51,066 nucleotides of DNA from Candidatus Protoclostridium stercorigallinarum (GTDB taxonomy: Bacteria > Bacillota > Clostridia > Christensenellales > Pumilibacteraceae). How positions within the stretch are numbered: position 1 is the first letter of the stretch; each line of letters starts with the position of its first letter. The notes under the pieces are model-generated. The model was not told where the DNA came from, ran no database searches, and saw nothing but the letters and a program-made list of their open reading frames with translations. The stretch lies in contig DXHS01000070.1 of the NCBI GenBank assembly GCA_019113275.1, positions 1 through 51,066 of the forward strand. Reading direction: 5' to 3'. The position numbers and the translations under genes were made by a program. Shown piece by piece: positions 9,601-16,583 of the stretch.

Positions 9601-9640
9601 CGTTTATCTCCGACAGATCGAAAAACAAGGAGAAAGAACC

Positions 9641-10999
9641 ATGGAAAAGAACAAAATCCCCTACAAAGTGTACCTTACCGAAGACGAGCTGCCCCGCAAG
9701 TGGCTCAACATCAAAGGGTTCATGAAGAACAAGCCCGCGCCCATGCTCAACCCCGCGACGATGCAGCCGTGCGTGAAGGAAGACCTCACGCCCGTATTCT
9801 GCGACAAGCTCGTCGACCAGGAGCTCAACGGCACGGACAAGTACATCGATATCCCGCAGCCCGTGCAGGATTTCTACAAGCTGTACCGCCCGAGCCCGCT
9901 CGTGCGCGCCTACGGTCTTGAAGAAGCTCTCGGTACTCCGGCGGAGATATACTACAAGTTCGAGGGCAACAACACCTCCGGCTCGCATAAGCTCAACAGC
10001 GCCGCGGCGCAGGTGTATTACGCCAAGGAGCAGGGTTTGGATTCGGTCACTACCGAAACGGGCGCGGGGCAGTGGGGCACCGCTCTCGCAATGGCGGGCG
10101 CGTTCTTCCGCCTTCCCGTCAAAGTGTATATGGTCAAGGTGTCGTACGAGCAGAAGCCCTTCCGCCGCAACGTGATGAACGTCTACGGCGCGAGCGTAGT
10201 GCCGTCGCCGTCGGATACCACCGAAGCGGGCAGAAAGATACTCAAAGAACATCCGGGCACCAACGGTTCCCTCGGCTGCGCGATAAGCGAGGCGGTGGAA
10301 GCGGCGGTCACCGCTCCGGGCGGAAAGACGCGTTACGTGCTCGGCTCCGTGCTCGACCAGGTGCTCCTGCACCAGTCGGTGATAGGTCTGGAGACCAAGA
10401 CCGCGCTCGATAAGATAGGTGTAAAGCCGGATATCATCGTCGGCTGTGCGGGCGGCGGCTCCAACCTCGGCGGTCTTATCGCGCCTTTCGTCGCGGAGAA
10501 GCTGGAAGGCAAGTCGGACGTGGATATCCTCGCCGTCGAGCCCGCGAGCTGTCCGTCGTTCACGCGCGGCGAGTTCAGGTACGATTTCTGCGATACCGCC
10601 AAGACCACGCCTCTTGCGAAGATGTACACCCTCGGCTGCGACTTCATACCCAGCCCCAATCATGCGGGCGGTCTGCGCTATCACGGCATGAGCCCCGTGC
10701 TCTCGCAGCTGTATCACGATAAGCTCATGCGCGCAACGTCGTATACGCAGACGCAGGTATTCGAAGCCGCCGTTCGGTTCGCACGTATAGAAGGCACGCT
10801 GCCCGCGCCCGAATCCGCTCACGCCATACGCGGCGCGATAGACGCGGCTCTCGAATGCAAGCGCACGGGCGAGAAGAAGGTCATCGTGTTCGGTCTCACC
10901 GGTACGGGTTACTTCGACATGAAGGCTTACGACGAGTACCTTAACGGCAAGATGACCGATTATATCCCCACCGACGAGGAGATACACGGTAGCAAGTAA
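9641..10999 (+). CDS. trpB: TrpB2-type tryptophan synthase beta chain
   Basis: GNNTSGSHKLNSAAAQVYYAK PLP lysine region, TETGAGQWGTALA, GCAGGGSNLGG; 452 aa with long N-terminus typical of TrpB2. Confidence 0.93.
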   Translation: MEKNKIPYKVYLTEDELPRKWLNIKGFMKNKPAPMLNPATMQPCVKEDLTPVFCDKLVDQELNGTDKYIDIPQPVQDFYKLYRPSPLVRAYGLEEALGTPAEIYYKFEGNNTSGSHKLNSAAAQVYYAKEQGLDSVTTETGAGQWGTALAMAGAFFRLPVKVYMVKVSYEQKPFRRNVMNVYGASVVPSPSDTTEAGRKILKEHPGTNGSLGCAISEAVEAAVTAPGGKTRYVLGSVLDQVLLHQSVIGLETKTALDKIGVKPDIIVGCAGGGSNLGGLIAPFVAEKLEGKSDVDILAVEPASCPSFTRGEFRYDFCDTAKTTPLAKMYTLGCDFIPSPNHAGGLRYHGMSPVLSQLYHDKLMRATSYTQTQVFEAAVRFARIEGTLPAPESAHAIRGAIDAALECKRTGEKKVIVFGLTGTGYFDMKAYDEYLNGKMTDYIPTDEEIHGSK

Positions 11000-11050
11000 A
11001 ATTTATCGCTTTTACCCGTGAACTTCGGGGTTTTCGGGAAGATAAGACAC

Positions 11051-11088
11051 GGAAAGAGAGGGGCTTTTTCGGAAGTCCCTCTCTTTCC
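11051..11088. terminator. Intrinsic terminator downstream of trpB2
   Basis: ggaaagagaggg ... ccctctctttcc. Confidence 0.7.
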
Positions 11089-11136
11089 TCATATCTTTTA
11101 ATAGACAAGACGAAGCGGAAGTGGTATAATCTCCGT

Positions 11137-11778
11137 ATGAGCATAACGGCACCGATAATGAGATTTTTCCTCGGCGGGAGGCGGGTAAGGCGGGAGAGTT
11201 TCTCCTGTATCGTATCCGTCATGCTTGCGGTGGCTGCGAGCGCGGTGAGCATAGTGTTCCGCGCAGCGGTGCTCTCGGACATGGTGGAGTACGAGCTTGC
11301 CGGTCACGGGGATCTGCTTGCCGCAGCGGGGATAGTTATCGCCGTGGGCGCTCTCGGGCTTGCCGCGATGCTGCTTGCCGCGCGGACGGGAAGGATGGGC
11401 TCGCTGCCGCTGTTCATACCTGCGGCGGTCATGAGCGTCGGGTATATGTTCGATATGATCTTTTCACTGCTCGTGCGCGGGACGTTCATGAACATAGAGA
11501 TCGCGCTGTTCGTTTTTTCCGTAGCGTGCGCGGCGCTTGCGGCGTTCGCCTCGTCGGGCAGGATTACTCCGCTCGCGGCAACGATAGCCGTCGGCGGCAT
11601 GTGCATACTGTCGGCTGTCGGCGCGTTCCTGCCGTATGCGTTCGGGATATCGTCGATAGCCCGTACCGCGCACTGCCTGCCGCTCGCGGCGCTCATAGGC
11701 GCGGAAACGCTTGCGCTCGCTTCGCTGTCCTCGCACGCGCCGGAAGAGAAAGAAAAGGAGATAGGTAATGAACGATAA
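11137..11778 (+). CDS. Polytopic membrane protein of unknown function
   Basis: 213 aa with several hydrophobic segments; overlaps the next start. Confidence 0.65.
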   Translation: MSITAPIMRFFLGGRRVRRESFSCIVSVMLAVAASAVSIVFRAAVLSDMVEYELAGHGDLLAAAGIVIAVGALGLAAMLLAARTGRMGSLPLFIPAAVMSVGYMFDMIFSLLVRGTFMNIEIALFVFSVACAALAAFASSGRITPLAATIAVGGMCILSAVGAFLPYAFGISSIARTAHCLPLAALIGAETLALASLSSHAPEEKEKEIGNER

Positions 11779-12133
11779 CGGGAAGCTCCCGCCCGAAGAT
11801 AACGATGACATAACGGACGATAACGCGGACGTCGGCGGGGAAGAGGATAAGCGCGGCTTTATCGCGAGCTTCCTCTCATCGCGCGTCATGCTCATCGTCG
11901 GAATAGCCGCGCTGCTCGTACCGATAGTCATGCTCGTGCTTGCGGTGTTTTTCGGCGGCACGGTGTTCGACAAAGCGGCTGTGGTCTGGACGTGCCTTGC
12001 CGTCACCCAGTTCGCCTATTGGCTGCGGATGAACAGGCGCCCGCTCCATCTCGTGCTCGCCGTGGTCTACGGCGTGCTCACGCTCGCCTTTGTGGCGTTA
12101 TACGTCCTCGAACTTACAGGCATACTGCCGTGA
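11768..12133 (+). CDS. Small membrane protein, unknown function
   Basis: 121 aa, acidic N-terminus followed by about four TM segments; tightly coupled between its neighbours. Confidence 0.65.
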   Translation: MNDNGKLPPEDNDDITDDNADVGGEEDKRGFIASFLSSRVMLIVGIAALLVPIVMLVLAVFFGGTVFDKAAVVWTCLAVTQFAYWLRMNRRPLHLVLAVVYGVLTLAFVALYVLELTGILP

Positions 12134-12138
12134 ATATC

Positions 12139-12888
12139 ATGAACGACATACCCGATAAGATACTTGCAAAAAAATTCGAGATAAGCAGCGACCGCGTTGA
12201 CTTCAAAGAACGTTACGACCTGCGCCATCTCATGAACGACTTCCACGACATCGCGGGGAAACAGGCGACGCTGTACGGCATAGACTCGGATATCATAGGC
12301 GAGAAGTACAACGCCATGTGGATAGTTACCCGCGTGCGTATAGAGTTTTACGGCTCCATGCCGCGCTGGAAGGACGTCGTGTCCGCCGAGACCTACCCGC
12401 TCCTGCCCGGCATCGTGCGCATGGAGAGGGAAGCGGTCTTCCGCAGAGCCGGCGGAGAGCCTTTTGCCATGCTCGGCTCCGAGTGGTGCGTGCTCGACAA
12501 AACGACGGGCAAGCCCAAACGCCCCGTGCAGGTAGGGTATCCCGCGGATATCCCGCATGCCTCCCGCGCGGTCATGAGCGAATATACCCCCATGCGCTTT
12601 GCGGCGGACGAGAGCGACTATGTATTTTCGCACGTTGCCCGCGTGAGCGACCTCGACCTCAATCGCCATTTCAATAACGTCGCGTATATAACGCTCGGTC
12701 TCGACGCGTTTTCTTCGAAGGAACTTTCCGCCGATCTCGTCCGCTACGAGATAGCTTTCAAAGCTCAGTGCTACGAGGGCGAGGAACTGCGCGTCTACCG
12801 CAGACCGTCCGGCGACGGCGGCTGGTACGTCTACTGTTGTAAGACGGACGGCACCCGTGTGTTTGACAGCCTGGTGAAATTAAAGTGA
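12139..12888 (+). CDS. Acyl-ACP thioesterase family protein (double hotdog)
   Basis: FEISSDRVDFKERYDLRHLMNDFHDIAGKQA and RVSDLDLNRHFNNVAYITLGLDAF; GTG at 12130 is an alternative start. Confidence 0.85.
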   Translation: MNDIPDKILAKKFEISSDRVDFKERYDLRHLMNDFHDIAGKQATLYGIDSDIIGEKYNAMWIVTRVRIEFYGSMPRWKDVVSAETYPLLPGIVRMEREAVFRRAGGEPFAMLGSEWCVLDKTTGKPKRPVQVGYPADIPHASRAVMSEYTPMRFAADESDYVFSHVARVSDLDLNRHFNNVAYITLGLDAFSSKELSADLVRYEIAFKAQCYEGEELRVYRRPSGDGGWYVYCCKTDGTRVFDSLVKLK

Positions 12889-12916
12889 CCGTTTTTATAA
12901 GCATTTTCGGCGTTTA

Positions 12917-12967
12917 TGTGCATTTTTGCACAAAACACTTGACAAAATGAATATGATGTATTACAAT
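12917..12967 (+). promoter_or_regulatory. Promoter and candidate operator of the dinJ-yafQ operon
   Basis: TTGACA 12939-12944, TACAAT 12962-12967 (17-nt spacer); palindrome TGTGCAttttTGCACA at 12917-12932 just upstream of -35. Confidence 0.65.
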
Positions 12968-12996
12968 TGTTATGAAAGAACAAGGAGGATCATATC

Positions 12997-13269
12997 ATGG
13001 AGTACGCTAATCTTAACATAAGAACGCCTAAGGAAACGAAAATAAAAGCGGAACGCATATTTGACGAGCTCGGTATAACGACCACGACGGCGTTCAATAT
13101 CTTTTTGAAACAGGTGATAAGAACGAACGGAATACCGTTCGAGCTTGTTCTCGATACGCCCAATGAAGAAACTATAAAGGCGATCAAAGAGGCGGATGAA
13201 GGCAAGGACATGCACGGTCCGTTTCATGACGTAAAAAGTCTGATGGAGTCTTTGAATGCTGACGATTGA
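12997..13269 (+). CDS. dinJ: Antitoxin, RelB/DinJ family
   Basis: MEYANLNIRTPKETKIKAERIFDELGITTTTAFNIFLKQVIRTNGIPFEL is a typical DinJ/RelB RHH sequence. Confidence 0.92.
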   Translation: MEYANLNIRTPKETKIKAERIFDELGITTTTAFNIFLKQVIRTNGIPFELVLDTPNEETIKAIKEADEGKDMHGPFHDVKSLMESLNADD

Positions 13270-13537
13270 GTACCACGGGCAGTTCAAGAGAGATTACAAA
13301 CTTGCCGTAAAACGGGGTTGCAACATTTCGGAGTTGGAAAAAGTCATAGGAATGCTTGCTGCGGAGCAGACTCTTCCGGAAAAGTACCGCGACCATGCGC
13401 TTACGGATTCCAAGGAGTATAAGGGAACGCGTGAGTGCCATATAAAGCCGGATTGGCTGCTTATTTACAGTATAATAAGCGACCGTCTTATATTGCGTCT
13501 TATCCGTACCGGTTCGCACTCGGATCTGTTCGGATAG
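13256..13537 (+). CDS. yafQ: Toxin, YafQ/RelE family mRNA interferase
   Basis: FKRDYKLAVKRGCNISELEKVI...LPEKYRDHALTDSKEYKGTRECHIKPDWLLIYSI...LRLIRTGSHSDLFG; overlaps the antitoxin gene. Confidence 0.93.
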   Translation: MLTIEYHGQFKRDYKLAVKRGCNISELEKVIGMLAAEQTLPEKYRDHALTDSKEYKGTRECHIKPDWLLIYSIISDRLILRLIRTGSHSDLFG

Positions 13538-13561
13538 GCAAACGAACATAAATATAAACGC

Positions 13562-13585
13562 AAGCGCCTTAACGGGCGCTTTTTG
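13562..13585 (+). terminator. Intrinsic terminator after yafQ
   Basis: aagcgcc/ttaacg/ggcgctt then ttt. Confidence 0.65.
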
Positions 13586-13708
13586 ATGTGCCGCAAAGCC
13601 TGTCCGATTTTCGGCGCGCACTTTATGGCGGCGGGGGAGATCCGATTTTGTATTTCCGATCGACTTTTATCGGGAATGAAAGTATTCGCGGAACAAAATG
13701 ATAAAAGA

Positions 13709-13758
13709 AAAACACAATATATCGGGCAGATATTCAAAACCGCGATATATTGTGTTTT
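13709..13758. terminator. Inverted repeat downstream of the minus-strand tRNA
   Basis: aaaacacaatatatcg (13709-13724) and cgatatattgtgtttt (13743-13758), 16-bp perfect stem. Confidence 0.65.
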
Positions 13759-13760
13759 CT

Positions 13761-13837
13761 TGGTCGAGGTGACAAGACTTGAACTTGCGACCTCACGGTC
13801 CCTAACCGTGCGCGCTACCGGACTGCGCTACACCTCG
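13761..13837 (-). tRNA. tRNA-Pro, anticodon AGG, CCA encoded
   Basis: Minus strand CGAGGTG TA GCGC AGTCCGGTA GCGC G CACGG TTAGGGA CCGTG AGGTC GCAAG TTCAAGT CTTGT CACCTCG ACCA: complete 77-nt cloverleaf; anticodon at 13801-13803. Confidence 0.92.
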
Positions 13838-13844
13838 TTTTATA

Positions 13845-14300
13845 TCAACCGTTATCTCTTACGAAATAGCAGGCGACTTTTACTTCTTTGCCGTTCTCTT
13901 CCGCGGGCAGCTCCACGCTGAGGACGTCTTTGCTCAATATGTTTATCGTATAAGCGACGTCGCCGTGACGACCGTCTTTTTTGAGCTTTATCGTGTTGCC
14001 GATCGTAAGATCGTAATCCGCATAAAAGCCGACCCTGCTCGCTTCGTCGTTTTCCGTAGCTACGCCGCCGAAGTTCACGGAAGCCCACGGATCGCCGTCG
14101 TTATCTTTCAGTACGATGCAGCGATCGGAGTCGGTGATCGTTTCGTCGGGAGTCTCCGCTTCGGGGTCGTAATTGCCCGCGAGATAATATGTCCCGTACA
14201 TGTCGCTCGCATAAGCGACGTTTTCCACACACGCAGAGAACAGTACGGTGCACGCCAGAGCGGCGGCGAGTATTAATATCACGGACAACTTTCTTTTCAT
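13845..14300 (-). CDS. Putative lipoprotein, unknown function
   Basis: MKRKLSVILILAAALACTVLFSACVEN lipobox, 151 aa. Confidence 0.75.
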   Translation of the reverse strand: MKRKLSVILILAAALACTVLFSACVENVAYASDMYGTYYLAGNYDPEAETPDETITDSDRCIVLKDNDGDPWASVNFGGVATENDEASRVGFYADYDLTIGNTIKLKKDGRHGDVAYTINILSKDVLSVELPAEENGKEVKVACYFVRDNG

Positions 14301-14384
14301 AAGCTAAATCATTATAGCCTATCCGAAAACGCTTGTCAAGCGATTTGGCGCGTGTTTTGCACTGTTTTGTCCGTCACACATCTC

Positions 14385-14413
14385 TTGCAATTTTCCTTGT
14401 GCGGTGGTATAAT
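14385..14413 (+). promoter_or_regulatory. Sigma-A promoter of the NUDIX gene
   Basis: TTGCAA 14385-14390, TATAAT 14408-14413, 17-nt spacer. Confidence 0.65.
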
Positions 14414-14422
14414 ATACGCGTT

Positions 14423-14833
14423 ATGGAAGAGAAGGCTAAAAGACATATAGAAGTGTCGGGCGCGTTATTCGTCGAAAAGGGCAAAGTACTCGCGTTCGAG
14501 AAAGGGGAAGCGAAGTACCCGTACGTTTCGCACAAATTCGAGTTTCCGGGCGGCAAGCTGGAAAAAGGGGAGGATCCCCGCCGCGCGCTCCGCCGCGAGC
14601 TGCTCGAAGAGCTGGATATGACAGCCGAAGTGTACGATATTTTCGACACCGTCACTCACGAATATCCCGATTTCACGATAACGCTGTACGTCTGTCTCTG
14701 CCGCCGCCTTTCGGACTATAAATTAAAAGAGCACGTCCGCGTCGTGCCGCTTTCGTCCTCAGAGCTCGATCCCGCGGACTGGGCTCCCGCCGACGCGCAT
14801 ACCGTGTCCAAGATCAGATCTCACTTGCTTTGA
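14423..14833 (+). CDS. NUDIX hydrolase, MutT-like
   Basis: FEFPGGKLEKGEDPRRALRRELLEELDM matches the Nudix box; ATG at 14423. Confidence 0.92.
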   Translation: MEEKAKRHIEVSGALFVEKGKVLAFEKGEAKYPYVSHKFEFPGGKLEKGEDPRRALRRELLEELDMTAEVYDIFDTVTHEYPDFTITLYVCLCRRLSDYKLKEHVRVVPLSSSELDPADWAPADAHTVSKIRSHLL

Positions 14834-14856
14834 TCCCTTGAAAAAAGGTGAAATAT

Positions 14857-14896
14857 TCCCGGCAAAACTCGTTTCGAGATCTGCCGGGAGATTTTT
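14857..14896. terminator. Intrinsic terminator between convergent genes
   Basis: tcccggca (14857-14864) ... tgccggga (14882-14889) followed by gattttttc. Confidence 0.65.
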
Positions 14897-14900
14897 TCGT

Positions 14901-15491
14901 TCACTTTACGGTCTCCGCAATGATGCGGGCGACTTTGTCTATGCCGAGGCTGCTGCTTATCGTCATGTGGTAATTGCGCGTATCGCCCCACTTGGTGTAG
15001 GCGTACTTCTTATGGTAATTGGCGCGCGCCTTGTCGTTTTTCCGGATGAAGCGGCGCGCGTCCGCCTCCGTTATGTCGTGCCGCGTGCGCAGGCGGGCGA
15101 CGCGTTCGTCGAGCGGCGCGTGTATGAACACGTTGAGACAGGGGATGCCCTGTTTGGCGAGCACTTCGGCGGCGCAGCGGCCGACGATCACGCAGTTGCC
15201 GCGGCGGGAAAGATCGACTATCGCTTTGCTCTGCGCGATGAATATGCGGTCGTATATCGGCAGGAAGTGGTTGGTGCTGAACAGCCCGTAGCCGTAGATG
15301 TAGCCCGAGTAATCCAGCCCCATCGAAGTCTTGTCTTCGCTCTCGCGGATAGTCTCCACGGGGAACCCCGCGAGTTCTGCCGTAAGTTCCGCCACCGTTT
15401 TGTCGTAGCAGGGGATACCGAGCAGCTCGGCGACTTTGTGCCCTATCTCGCTCCCTCCCGAGCCGTATTCGCGGCTTATCGTTATCACCAT
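14901..15491 (-). CDS. Cytidylate kinase-like family protein
   Basis: MVITISREYGSGGSEIGHKVAELLGIPCYDK, NCVIVGRCAAEVL, RFIRKNDKARANYHKKYAYTKWGDTRNYHMTI. Confidence 0.88.
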   Translation of the reverse strand: MVITISREYGSGGSEIGHKVAELLGIPCYDKTVAELTAELAGFPVETIRESEDKTSMGLDYSGYIYGYGLFSTNHFLPIYDRIFIAQSKAIVDLSRRGNCVIVGRCAAEVLAKQGIPCLNVFIHAPLDERVARLRTRHDITEADARRFIRKNDKARANYHKKYAYTKWGDTRNYHMTISSSLGIDKVARIIAETVK

Positions 15492-15596
15492 GATATTTTC
15501 CTCCTTATCCTTATTTTTACCCTGATGTACACATATATTATAACATACGCGTGCGCGGATTTCAATACCTATGCGAAAATTCGGCGTTAAATTTTC

Positions 15597-16451
15597 TCAC
15601 TCCACGAGGGTGCAGCCTTCGAGGGTGGGATCCGATTCGTCGCCCTCGCCGTAACGGTCCTCGAAGCGGTAGCCTTCGGGCAGTTCGCGCGGGGAGTAGC
15701 CCGTTATCGCGCGGAACATGCGGTTGAAATTGCGTATCGTGGTAAATCCCGTTTTTATGGAGAGTTCGGTCATGGACGCCTGAGGCTCCCGCCTGAGCAT
15801 CTCCACCGCGTGGCGTATACGCACGTTGTTGAGATATTGCGAGAAGGTCATGCCCATCTGTTTATGGAACAGGCGCGAGAAGTACGCTTCGCTGAACCCC
15901 GCGAATTCGCAGGCGCGCTCGAAGGAATATTCGTAATATTTATCCTCCACGTCGTCCAGCAGTTTTTTGAGCGTTTTCAGCCCGGCTTCGGCAGTCGGCT
16001 GCTCCGTGAGCTTTTCGTAACGCAGTACGTCGGATATCAGCAGCCGCGTGAGAGCGTTCGCCGCCTGGGCGTAAAACGGCTTTTTTTCTTTCAGCTCGCG
16101 CCGTATGTGCGAGTACGCCTCGGGTATGATGTCCGGGTGGGCGAGGACGGGGGAGGCGAGCCGCATCTTGCCCGCGGTCTCGCGCATCAGGCTCTCGTCG
16201 AATATGAATACGAGAAGGTAAGTCTCTTCCCGCGCTTTCATGTAATGTATCTCGCCGCTCTGTATGAACATCGAGCCGCCCGGAGAGAGGGTGTAGTTCT
16301 TTCCGCTGCAGAACACGTCGATGCTGCCGCGCTCGACGTATATCAGTTCGCAGTCGTAATGCCAGTGCAACAGATTGTGCGAGTTCCGGTATTTTCCGAC
16401 CCACACTTTTTCGTCGCCTTCGTACTTTCTCAGTTCGTGTTTGGCGGGCAT
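15597..16451 (-). CDS. AraC-family transcriptional regulator
   Basis: N-terminal cupin-like region and C-terminal double HTH (FAGFSEAYFSRLFHKQMGMTFSQYLNNVRIRHAVEMLRREPQASMTELSIKTGFTTIRNFNRMFRAITGYSPRELP). Confidence 0.92.
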   Translation of the reverse strand: MPAKHELRKYEGDEKVWVGKYRNSHNLLHWHYDCELIYVERGSIDVFCSGKNYTLSPGGSMFIQSGEIHYMKAREETYLLVFIFDESLMRETAGKMRLASPVLAHPDIIPEAYSHIRRELKEKKPFYAQAANALTRLLISDVLRYEKLTEQPTAEAGLKTLKKLLDDVEDKYYEYSFERACEFAGFSEAYFSRLFHKQMGMTFSQYLNNVRIRHAVEMLRREPQASMTELSIKTGFTTIRNFNRMFRAITGYSPRELPEGYRFEDRYGEGDESDPTLEGCTLVE

Positions 16452-16488
16452 GGTAACTTACCTCCTGTGTCTAAATTATACGACGGAG

Positions 16489-16556
16489 GTCAATAAATGT
16501 CAATATTTTGTCAATAAATTTCTTTAATTCGGCAATTCGGTGTGTTATAATATAAT
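16489..16556 (+). promoter_or_regulatory. Candidate AraC operator and promoter for the galactose operon
   Basis: GTCAATA at 16489, 16499 and 16510 (10- and 11-bp spacing), followed by ttataatataat with a -10 at ~16546-16556. Confidence 0.55.
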
Positions 16557-16583
16557 CAAGAAAATCTTAAAAGGGGATCATGT

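Noticed and set aside
13583-13921. 112-aa ORF containing VEVTRLELATSRSLTVRATGLRYTSF
   Set aside because: It reads through the antisense strand of the tRNA-Pro gene; this peptide motif is a familiar artefact of translating tRNA genes.
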